DNA from: Lachnospiraceae bacterium
GTDB taxonomy: Bacteria > Bacillota > Clostridia > Lachnospirales > Lachnospiraceae
NCBI GenBank assembly: GCA_022767285.1
Contig: JALENY010000032.1
Coordinates: forward strand, 1-64,000
Direction: 5' to 3'
Length of the DNA stretch: 64,000 bases
The position numbers were made by a program, and so were the translations under genes. Shown one piece after another: positions 1 through 7,352 of this stretch; positions within the stretch are counted from its first letter, which is position 1; every line of letters starts with the position of its first letter. The notes beneath the pieces were generated by a model. The model had not been told where the DNA came from, did not search any database, and was given only the letters and a program-made list of their open reading frames with translations.

Positions 1-136
1 CTCCGGAAAAGAGTAGGTAATCCATATCAAATTCCTAACTTACGTCTTTTTTTGAGAAATAAGCCGTAGGTCTATTAAAGTTACCCTTTTATCTGAAAAT
101 CATTTCAAAATACTTCTTGACTATTTACCAAATTGC
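1..136. other. Left-edge intergenic region
   Basis: This stretch follows the aspartokinase stop codon. No strong hairpin with a T-run is visible, so no terminator is called. On the minus strand an ATG at 25 preceded by AGGAATTTGAT could start a further gene running off the left edge, but only eight codons (MDYLLFSG) are present, too few to judge. Confidence 0.3.
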
Positions 137-1345
137 TTAATCTTCTGCCATGAATGCATCATGTACAGCCTGTATCGCTTTTTCTGAATCCGCTTCATTA
201 ATCAAAACAGTCACACGGATCTCAGAAGTGGAGATCATGTTAATGTTTACACCTGCATTATACAGACTTTCAAACATTTTTGCCGCAACACCCGGGTTGG
301 ACATCATACCGGCACCAACGATGGACAGTTTTGCAACATCTTTTTTCAAACTAATGTCCTGATAATTCAGGCGCGCTTTATTTGCCTGCAATGCTTTCAG
401 GGCTTCATCTGCCTGGGTATCCGCAACGGTAAAGGAAATATCCTTTGTATTATGACGACCGATGGACTGAAGAATCACGTCCACATTAATATGCTTCTTA
501 GCCAATACATCAAACAGCTTAAACGCCATACCCGGCTCATCTTTTAATCCGATTACGGAAATTCTATCTGCCTCACGATCCAGTGCCACACCACTGATTA
601 ACATTCTCTCCACGTTTACATCCTCCTTAACCACTGTTCCTTCATTGTTATTCAAACTTGAACGTACAACCAACTGTACCCCGTATTTTTTCGCCATCTC
701 CACGGAACGATTATGAAGCACGCCGGCTCCCAGCGTTGCCAGATCCAGCATCTCATCATAAGTAATCTCATCCAGCTTTTTTGCATTTTTTACAAGACGG
801 GGATCCGCAGTATATACACCATCAACGTCTGTGTAAATCTCGCATGCATCTGCATGAAGAGCTGCCGCCAGTGCCACTGCAGTGGTATCCGAACCGCCAC
901 GACCAAGTGTTGTGTAATCATCGTATTTGTTTATGCCCTGGAAGCCGGTTACAAGAACAATTTTTCTGTCTTCCAGCTCATGGCGGATACGCTCTGTGTC
1001 GATCCTTTTCAGCCGCGCATTACCATACTGACTGGTTGTGTGCATAGCCACCTGAAACGCATTCAGAGAGATCGCACGGACACCAAGTTTGTCCATAGCC
1101 ATGGCCATCAGTGCAACCGACATCTGCTCGCCGATGGTAAACAGCATGTCCATCTCCCGCTTCGGCGGCTTTTCATTGATTTCTTTTGCCTTGTCAATCA
1201 GTTCATCCGTATATTTCCCCATTGCAGACAAAACAACCACCACATCATTGCCTTTGTTATAATCCTCAATACATCTTCTGGCCACATTGAAAATGCGCTC
1301 AGCATTGCCTACTGAGGTTCCGCCAAACTTCTTAACTATTAACAT
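137..1345 (-). CDS. lysC: Aspartate kinase
   Basis: Aspartokinase phosphorylates L-aspartate with ATP, the first committed step to lysine, threonine and methionine. The 402-residue protein begins with the family signature KKFGGTSVGN. A kinase domain carries GRGGSDTTA and TDVDGVYTADPR at roughly residues 150-185, and two C-terminal ACT domains (about 265-402) should bind regulatory amino acids. I chose the ATG at 1345, not the longer frame from 1420, because GAGGAGG sits just upstream and the homology starts there. It is the last gene of the ACT-hom-PGM-lysC run, and its start lies 64 bases past the stop of the PGM-fold gene. Kinase identity is certain; which end product inhibits it is not readable from sequence. 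Confidence 0.96.
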   Translation of the reverse strand: MLIVKKFGGTSVGNAERIFNVARRCIEDYNKGNDVVVVLSAMGKYTDELIDKAKEINEKPPKREMDMLFTIGEQMSVALMAMAMDKLGVRAISLNAFQVAMHTTSQYGNARLKRIDTERIRHELEDRKIVLVTGFQGINKYDDYTTLGRGGSDTTAVALAAALHADACEIYTDVDGVYTADPRLVKNAKKLDEITYDEMLDLATLGAGVLHNRSVEMAKKYGVQLVVRSSLNNNEGTVVKEDVNVERMLISGVALDREADRISVIGLKDEPGMAFKLFDVLAKKHINVDVILQSIGRHNTKDISFTVADTQADEALKALQANKARLNYQDISLKKDVAKLSIVGAGMMSNPGVAAKMFESLYNAGVNINMISTSEIRVTVLINEADSEKAIQAVHDAFMAED

Positions 1346-1409
1346 AATGTCCTCCTCATGTATGTCGTTTATACAAAATATCCTTTGGATATATCCACAA
1401 AGCCCTGGA

Positions 1410-2612
1410 TTACCGCTCAAAAAGATGCTTTAACAGATCACAGCCTCTTGGAACATCATTTCCGCTGGCAAAGGCTTCTTTTTCATTATATTTCCAGCCG
1501 CGCTCTGTTTGATCCGTGCTGTCATACAGCAGATACGGTACCGGAGCAGCTGTATGCGTGCGCACACGGATTGGTGTGGGGTGATCCGGCAGAACAAGGA
1601 TGCGATACTCCTCCCCTGAAGCGTCCATGGCTTCTTTTACTACTTTGATCACGCGCTGATCCAGATACTCAATGGACTGAATCTTTCGCTCCACACTTCC
1701 CTGGTGTCCCATTTCGTCCGGTGCTTCAACATGAATATACGCAAAATCATAACCTTTTTTCAGCACCGCGTCAACTGCTGCATTAGCTTTTCCTTCATAA
1801 TTTGTGTTCAGACCGCCGTTTGCGCCTTCCACAATAATGTTGTCCATCTCTGCACCGACACCAATGCCTTTAAGAAGATCCACGGCAGAGATCATGACAC
1901 CTTTTTTTCCGTACTTCTCTTCAAAAGAAGACAGCGCCGGTTTTGTGCCTACGCCCCAGAACCAGAAACAATTGGCCGGATTCAGGCCCTGCTTTTTCCG
2001 CTCCAGGTTCAGCGGGTGATCTTTAAGGATTTCATAACTGCGTTTCATCATAGAGAGGAATTTTTCATAAGGCGGAAGGTACTGACCGATCACCTGTCCC
2101 AGAATATCATGGGGCTGGGTCATGGGAAGCACCTCTCCGTTTGCCCAGATCAGGCAGTGTCGATAGCTGGTTCCCACATAAAACCGAAACTCCTCATTTT
2201 CCAGTTCTTCTGTCACCGCTCTCAGCAAAACTTCCGCATCTTTCGTACTGATCTCACTGGAACTGTGATCGATGATCACCTTCTCCTCAAAAGGTTCATC
2301 TCCATCTGAAAGGGTCACAATATTGCAGCGGAAAGCTACATCCGTGCTTTTCATCGGAACTCCGATGCTAAGAGCTTCCAGCGGGGAACGGCCAGTGTAA
2401 TACTCTTTCGGATCATAACCGAGAACCGACAGGTTGGCCGTATCGCTTCCGGGGCTCATGCCTTCGGGAATGGTGTGTACCATTCCAATTTCCGATACAG
2501 CTGAAATTTCATCCATCACCGGTGTTTTCGCGAAGGCAAGCGGCGTCTGTCCATTCAGTTCCTCGATTGGTTCGTCTGCCATTCCGTCCCCAAGTACCAA
2601 AATATATTTCAT
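1410..2612 (-). CDS. apgM: PGM-fold protein, proposed homoserine kinase
   Basis: A 400-residue alkaline-phosphatase-superfamily protein resembling archaeal-type cofactor-independent phosphoglycerate mutase. Visible motifs are the N-terminal metal site LVLGDGMAD, the SPGSDTANLSVLGYDP segment (about residues 53-68), and late metal ligands HVEAPDEMGHQG and LPDHPTP. Annotation pipelines often call it apgM. A subfamily of this fold that clusters with threonine genes has been proposed, and in Bacteroides genetically supported, as an alternative homoserine kinase. Its position between hom and lysC fits that role, and no GHMP-type thrB is present in the window. I infer homoserine phosphorylation as the more likely job, with glycolytic mutase activity as the alternative. 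A 13-bp hairpin precedes the gene. Confidence 0.85.
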   Translation of the reverse strand: MKYILVLGDGMADEPIEELNGQTPLAFAKTPVMDEISAVSEIGMVHTIPEGMSPGSDTANLSVLGYDPKEYYTGRSPLEALSIGVPMKSTDVAFRCNIVTLSDGDEPFEEKVIIDHSSSEISTKDAEVLLRAVTEELENEEFRFYVGTSYRHCLIWANGEVLPMTQPHDILGQVIGQYLPPYEKFLSMMKRSYEILKDHPLNLERKKQGLNPANCFWFWGVGTKPALSSFEEKYGKKGVMISAVDLLKGIGVGAEMDNIIVEGANGGLNTNYEGKANAAVDAVLKKGYDFAYIHVEAPDEMGHQGSVERKIQSIEYLDQRVIKVVKEAMDASGEEYRILVLPDHPTPIRVRTHTAAPVPYLLYDSTDQTERGWKYNEKEAFASGNDVPRGCDLLKHLFER

Positions 2613-2641
2613 AATAATCTCATCCTCTTTTCAAAATTCAG

Positions 2642-2673
2642 CGGTTATTCAGGGGCCACCCCTGTTATAACCG
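2642..2673 (-). other. Intercistronic hairpin between hom and PGM-fold gene
   Basis: An inverted repeat of about 13 bp (CGGTTAT plus CAGGGG against CCCCTG plus ATAACCG, three-base loop) lies in the 87-bp gap between hom and the PGM-fold gene. No T-run follows on the minus strand, so it is not a normal terminator. It may be an mRNA processing or stability hairpin. Confidence 0.55.
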
Positions 2674-2699
2674 AATAGTGCTCACAGTGTTTCCTTCGA

Positions 2700-3917
2700 T
2701 TAAATCCATGCACGGATCCGGCTGATCACCGTACCAAGTTTTTCGGCTTTCTCTGCAAAATCGGCTTCACACATTTCCTGTGTGATAAAAGCGAATTCAT
2801 CCGGGGCATCCGGCAGCGATACCGTCTCAACTTCCCCGAACACGTTTTCCACATCACCGATATCACCGGTCAGAGAGCCTTTCACACGAACGAAGAAACG
2901 ATTCTTCACATGATCCACCGGCATCAATTCCAGAGGCTGACTGCTCCAATTCATCATGATATTGCGGTGCAGATGTTTTGCACAATCCACAACGTCAGCA
3001 ACAACCGCACTGGCTGTGGGCAGTTTTCCCGCTCCGCTTCCGTAGAACATGGCATCACCCAGCACATTTCCATGTACAAAAATCGCATTGAATACGTCAT
3101 TCACACTGTACAGCGGGTTTCGCTCATTGATCATAACCGGACATACCATCGCATAGAATCCGTCCTCAATCTTTTTGCTGGTTGCCAGCAGTTTAATGGA
3201 AGTTCCCAAATGTTTTGCGTATTTAATATCAGTAGCCGAAATCTTCGTGATACCTTCCGTATAAACATCTTTGTAATCAATATGACTGCCATAAGCCAGA
3301 GAAGATAAAATTGCAATTTTCCGACATGCATCATAGCCTTCTACATCCGCTTCCGGATTGCGTTCCGCATATCCTTTCTGCTGGGCGTCCTTCAATACAT
3401 CATCAAAATCGGAGCCTTCCAGAGCCATCTTGGTCAGGATGTAGTTTGTGGTTCCGTTTAAGATACCGGTAACTTCATCAATCTCATCAGCCGTCAGGGA
3501 AGAATTCAGCGGACGGATGATCGGGATACCGCCGCCGCAGCTTGCCTCAAACAGATAGTTAATATCTTTTGATTTGGCAATTTCAAGCAGCTCGGTTCCA
3601 TGCTGTGCCACCAGCTCTTTATTGGAGGTACATACGCTCTTTCCAGCTTCCAGTGCACGTTTTGAAAAAGTATAAGCCGGGTTCACACCGCCCATAACTT
3701 CCACAATAATATCCACTTCCGGGTCATTGATAATGACCTCAAAATCATGAACCAGAACCTTTTCCACCGGATCTCCCGGGAAATCGCGAAGGTCCAGAAC
3801 ATACTTAATGTTGATCTCGTCGCCTGCTTTTTTATTGATGCTTGCATGGTTTTTATTGATTACTTCTACCACTCCGGAACCAACTGTTCCATAACCTAAT
3901 ACTGCAATATTAATCAT
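2700..3917 (-). CDS. hom: Homoserine dehydrogenase
   Basis: Homoserine dehydrogenase reduces aspartate semialdehyde to homoserine with NAD(P)H. The protein (405 residues from the ATG at 3917) opens with the Rossmann motif INIAVLGYGTVGSG. A central catalytic domain contains ASCGGGIPIIRPL, NGTTNYILTKM and the PEADVEGYDACRK segment, and a C-terminal ACT domain starts with FFVRVKGSLTGDIGDVENVF. An alternative GTG start at 3929 overlaps the upstream stop as GTGA, which would give four extra residues and translational coupling. Spacing to the ACT gene shows one operon. The ACT tail suggests threonine feedback, known for the family but not demonstrated here. Confidence 0.96.
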   Translation of the reverse strand: MINIAVLGYGTVGSGVVEVINKNHASINKKAGDEINIKYVLDLRDFPGDPVEKVLVHDFEVIINDPEVDIIVEVMGGVNPAYTFSKRALEAGKSVCTSNKELVAQHGTELLEIAKSKDINYLFEASCGGGIPIIRPLNSSLTADEIDEVTGILNGTTNYILTKMALEGSDFDDVLKDAQQKGYAERNPEADVEGYDACRKIAILSSLAYGSHIDYKDVYTEGITKISATDIKYAKHLGTSIKLLATSKKIEDGFYAMVCPVMINERNPLYSVNDVFNAIFVHGNVLGDAMFYGSGAGKLPTASAVVADVVDCAKHLHRNIMMNWSSQPLELMPVDHVKNRFFVRVKGSLTGDIGDVENVFGEVETVSLPDAPDEFAFITQEMCEADFAEKAEKLGTVISRIRAWI

Positions 3918-3925
3918 CTTACCTG

Positions 3926-4369
3926 TCACTCCCTGCCTAATATTTTAATATAATGTACACCGGCGCGCTCCTCGATTGTATGAACCATAGCCTCTGCATC
4001 ACCTGTATCCGGCAAAATATCCACACTCAGCGTCAGCGTTGCAATCCCGTTAATGGGCACGCTCTGGTGGATTGTCAGAATGTTTCCGTGATACTCCGCA
4101 ATGATTTTCAAAAGCTCCGACAAAAGGCCCGGCCGATCTTCCATCTGAATAATAAAGGTAACGGTTTTTCCCTTTGCATCATCGTGAAAAGGAAAAATAT
4201 CTTCTTTATATTTATAGAAAGAACTCCTGCTGATTCCCACCTGATTAATGGCATCCTGAACCGTACAGCCCTGATTTTGCTCAAGGATCTTCTTTGCTTC
4301 GACCACCTTGATCAGAACTTCCGGGACCGCTTTTTCCTTAACAACGTAATACTTCGTTTTCTTGCTCAT
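3926..4369 (-). CDS. ACT domain protein, UPF0735/PheB-like
   Basis: A 147-residue protein with an N-terminal part likely to form a small helix-turn-helix (VQDAINQVGISRSSFYKYKEDIF, about residues 37-59) followed by one ACT domain (about 68-145; TFIIQMEDRPGLLSELLKIIAE). Firmicute relatives are annotated UPF0735 or PheB and usually sit beside aromatic or threonine biosynthesis genes. It is the promoter-proximal gene of the aspartate-family operon, and its stop overlaps the possible GTG start of hom. Its role is probably to sense an amino acid and modulate expression or activity of the neighbours. No catalytic site is visible, and its ligand is unknown. Confidence 0.88.
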   Translation of the reverse strand: MSKKTKYYVVKEKAVPEVLIKVVEAKKILEQNQGCTVQDAINQVGISRSSFYKYKEDIFPFHDDAKGKTVTFIIQMEDRPGLLSELLKIIAEYHGNILTIHQSVPINGIATLTLSVDILPDTGDAEAMVHTIEERAGVHYIKILGRE

Positions 4370-4420
4370 TTCTTCACCTTTTTTGTTCGTCCAGAAAATA
4401 CATTTGTTTTCACAGTGAAG

Positions 4421-4449
4421 ATACTAACATGAAATTCAGGCAATTGCAA
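4421..4449 (-). promoter_or_regulatory. Sigma-A promoter of ACT-hom-PGM-lysC operon
   Basis: On the minus strand TTGCAA (4444-4449) and TAGTAT (4421-4426) are separated by exactly 17 bp, about 50 bp upstream of the ACT start. The short leader leaves no room for a lysine riboswitch or T-box. Confidence 0.7.
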
Positions 4450-4641
4450 GCATTTTATTATTTATTTAACCGGAATAAAACATTAAAAGTACGGATCTCA
4501 CACCGATAAGACCGTTCTTTCTATATTTTGACCGGGAATTCCACCCTCTCAATTATAATAGAAATTCATAAAAAAGGATTTCTTTCCGCCTGTAAATATG
4601 ATACAGTGGTCAGAGTGTGAAAAAGAAAGCAGGATGAACAA

Positions 4642-6021
4642 ATGAGGGGAAAGATAAACAACACCGGATTTTATAAACAGTTTTTTCGTTTGATGCTGCC
4701 AATCGTAATACAGAATCTGCTAAGTGCAGCGGTCGGTTCAGCAGACGTTGTAATGCTGAATTACGTAGATCAGTCGGCCATCTCCGTCGTATCTCTTGCC
4801 TCCAATTATGCCAATGTACTGTTTATGGTGTATTTTGGGCTGGGCACAGGAGCGACGCTTCTGTGTGCACAGTATTTCGGGAAGAAGGATATGCACGCCA
4901 TTGAAGTGGTAGAGGGTATTGCCCTGCGTATATCTGTACTCATTTCCGTCTGTGTTGCCGGTGTGGCTTTTTTGGCGCCGAATCTGATGATGCGTCTGTT
5001 TACCAACGATGCGCAGTTGATCCTGATCGGTGCAGGTTATCTGCGGATAATGGGAGTGACCTATCTGTGTTGGGGGGTTATCGAAATCTATCTGGCCGTC
5101 CTTCGCAGCATTGGCCGGGTCACAGTCAGTATGACATTGAATGTACTTGCCTTTGGCCTGAATATTCTTCTGAACGCAGCATTTATTTTCGGCCTGTCTG
5201 GCATGCCAAAGCTCGGGGCAACCGGTGTGGCAATTGCAACCGCAGTCTCTCGTGTGGTGGAACTGATCGGCTGTTTTGTTGTCTCTGCTTTCTCCAAAGA
5301 TATTAAACTCAAGCTTTCTCTGATGTTTGTGCGCAACAAGCTGCTGTTCCGGGATTTTGTGCGTCTGGCTTTGCCGGCATTGGCCAATGATTTGATCTGG
5401 GGTGTGGCTTTTTCCATGTATTCTGTAATCCTCGGCCATCTGGGAAACGATGCGGTAGCCGCCAATTCCCTGGTTGTTGTGGTGCGGAATATCAGTACCG
5501 TTTTCTGTTTTGCCGTTGCCAGTGCCGGAGGAATCCTGCTGGGCAGGGTAATGGGTGAGGGCAATCTGGAAAAAGCAAAGCAGTATGCCTCCCATATGAT
5601 GAAGCTTACCGTGATTACGGCACTTTGCGGCGGTGTGCTGATTTTGTGCATCACACCCTTTATGCTGAAATTTGCCTCCCTCAGTGATACAGCCATGCAC
5701 TATCTGAAATACATGCTGTATATTAATTCATACTATATCATGGGGGCTGCGGTAAATACATCGCTGATTGCCGGGGTTTTCCGTGCAGGAGGCGACACAC
5801 GGTTCGGTCTGGTCTGTGATACCATCGACATGTGGTGCTATGCAGTGCCGTTGGGTTTTCTGGCCGCTTTTGTGTTTAAACTGCCGGTAATGTGGGTGTA
5901 TTTTCTTTTGTGTACAGATGAATTTGTCAAATGGCCCTGGGTTATCCGGCATTATAAAAGCGGCAAATGGGCACAGAATATCACCAGAGATAATCTGTTC
6001 GCAGAGGATAACACGAAATAA
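4642..6021 (+). CDS. MATE family multidrug/Na+ antiporter
   Basis: A 459-residue integral membrane protein of the MATE exporter family, which expels drugs or metabolites using a Na+ or H+ gradient. It shows the expected twelve hydrophobic segments in two halves. The first begins FRLMLPIVIQNLLSAAVGSAD, and the second half contains LALPALANDLIWGVAFSMYS. Length is typical. The ATG at 4642 has AGGA eight bases upstream. A possible promoter (TTGACC near 4529, TATAAT near 4555) has a long 20-bp spacer and is uncertain. The gene stands alone on the plus strand, divergent from the aspartate operon and convergent with prfB. The substrate cannot be inferred. Confidence 0.93.
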   Translation: MRGKINNTGFYKQFFRLMLPIVIQNLLSAAVGSADVVMLNYVDQSAISVVSLASNYANVLFMVYFGLGTGATLLCAQYFGKKDMHAIEVVEGIALRISVLISVCVAGVAFLAPNLMMRLFTNDAQLILIGAGYLRIMGVTYLCWGVIEIYLAVLRSIGRVTVSMTLNVLAFGLNILLNAAFIFGLSGMPKLGATGVAIATAVSRVVELIGCFVVSAFSKDIKLKLSLMFVRNKLLFRDFVRLALPALANDLIWGVAFSMYSVILGHLGNDAVAANSLVVVVRNISTVFCFAVASAGGILLGRVMGEGNLEKAKQYASHMMKLTVITALCGGVLILCITPFMLKFASLSDTAMHYLKYMLYINSYYIMGAAVNTSLIAGVFRAGGDTRFGLVCDTIDMWCYAVPLGFLAAFVFKLPVMWVYFLLCTDEFVKWPWVIRHYKSGKWAQNITRDNLFAEDNTK

Positions 6022-6039
6022 CCTCAGAAGCGGATACAT

Positions 6040-6083
6040 AAAGAAGAGCGGCATCATATTTTCATACAAGGCCGCTCTTCTTT
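6040..6083. terminator. Bidirectional terminator between MATE gene and prfB
   Basis: A perfect 13-bp inverted repeat (AAAGAAGAGCGGC at 6040-6052, complement at 6071-6083) with an 18-base loop lies between two convergent genes. The stem ends in T-rich sequence on both strands, as expected of a shared terminator. Confidence 0.75.
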
Positions 6084-6113
6084 ATGCTTTCATAAACGAT
6101 TCTTTGCTCTGAA

Positions 6114-7230
6114 TCAGTTTTTATTTCCCAATGCGATCCATTTCAGATATGCATTGATGAAAATATCAATTCCGCCATCCAGAACCGCATCCACGTTGCC
6201 GGTTTCTTCATTGGTCCGATGGTCTTTTACCATCGTATATGGCTGCAATACATAGGAACGGATCTGGTTGCCCCAACCGATCTCTGTTACTTCACCGCGG
6301 ATGTCACTGAGTTTTTCCATGTTTTCCTGCTGTTTCAACATATAAAGTTTTGCTTTCAGCATCTGCATGGCTTTATCTTTATTCTGGAACTGAGAACGCT
6401 CATTCTGGCACTGCACCACGATTCCGGTAGGGATATGCGTGATACGGATTGCAGATGATGTTTTGTTGATATGCTGTCCGCCCGCGCCCGAGGATCGATA
6501 GGTATCGATTCGAAGATCATCATTATTAATCTCTACATCCACATCCTCGTCAATGTCCGGCATAACATCGCAGGATACAAAAGAAGTCTGGCGTTTTCCT
6601 GCTGCATTAAAAGGTGAAATTCGCACAAGACGATGCACACCTTTTTCCGATTTCAGGTAGCCATAAGCATTTTCACCATTCACCTGAAATGTGACCGATT
6701 TGATCCCCGCTTCGTCTCCGTCCAGATAGTCCAGCACTTCCAAGGAATATCCTTTTTTCTCAGCCCAGCGGGTAAACATGCGATAGAGCATACCACACCA
6801 GTCGCAGGATTCCGTGCCGCCCGCACCTGCATTCAGTTTTATAATGGCATTCTTTCGGTCGTATTCACCGGAAAGAAGCGTTTTGATGCGAATGCTGTCA
6901 AAACTGCTCTGGAACTCATCCAGCATTTCCTGAATCTCCGGTATCAGTTCCGGATCATTTTCCTCATATCCCATCTCAATCATGGTTTCAATATCTTCCT
7001 TCTGGGTAATGAGGCCTTCATACGTTTCTTTATCCGATTTGAGACTGTTCAGTTCCTTCATCATCTCCTGGGCCCGTTCCGGTCTATCCCAAAAGTCTGG
7101 AACCTCCATCTCTCTTTCTAATTCCTGAATTCGCTTTTCCTTGTCAGCGAGGTTAAAGTGAATCCCTCACTTCCACTAATGGTTCTGTGTAGGAATTCAG
7201 GATTGTTTTGAATTGATCCAATTCAACCAT
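6114..7230 (-). CDS. prfB: Peptide chain release factor 2 (programmed +1 frameshift)
   Basis: RF2 terminates translation at UGA and UAA. The continuous frame from 7109 lacks the N-terminus. Reading from ATG 7230 (SD AAGGTG) gives 25 codons ending in Leu (CTT), then TAA at 7155-7153. A +1 shift on CTT resumes as NLADKEKRIQELERE and joins the main frame, giving 371 residues. SPF (205-207), which recognises the stop codon, and GGQ (250-252), which drives peptidyl hydrolysis, fall exactly at the E. coli positions. The shift site therefore sits at codon 26, as in other prfB genes. It is odd that the internal stop is TAA, not the usual TGA, and the internal SD-like AGGG lies somewhat far from CTT. 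Confidence 0.95.
7152..7170 (-). promoter_or_regulatory. prfB +1 frameshift site (CTT TAA C)
   Basis: In the mRNA sense the site reads GTGAGGGATT followed by CACTTTAAC: an SD-like GAGGG, then the slippery codon CTT and the in-frame stop TAA followed by C. Known RF2 sites use CTT TGA C with an AGGGGG three bases upstream. Conservation of CTT, the C after the stop and codon position 26 supports function. The UAA and the longer spacing are departures. Confidence 0.85.
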
Positions 7231-7323
7231 AGCTTCACCTTCTTTCTTTTATTCACAGAGGACCAAGGGAAAATCTCCACTGCAGATTGGATTTCCTTCG
7301 TTTCCCAGCAGTCCCGGAAAATT

Positions 7324-7352
7324 ATTATACCACAGAACCTGACAGAAGTCAC
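7324..7352 (-). promoter_or_regulatory. Promoter of prfB
   Basis: On the minus strand GTGACT (7347-7352) and TATAAT (7324-7329) are 17 bp apart. The -35 box overlaps the addA stop codon, so prfB can be transcribed independently of addBA. The leader is about 90 bases. Confidence 0.6.

Noticed and set aside
4370-4420. Lysine riboswitch or T-box leader before the aspartate-family operon
   Set aside because: The promoter is only about 50 bp from the start codon, leaving no room for either structure.
6114-7109. prfB as a 331-codon gene starting at the internal ATG
   Set aside because: It would lack the conserved N-terminus. A +1 shift at CTT TAA C restores a 371-residue RF2 with motifs at canonical positions.
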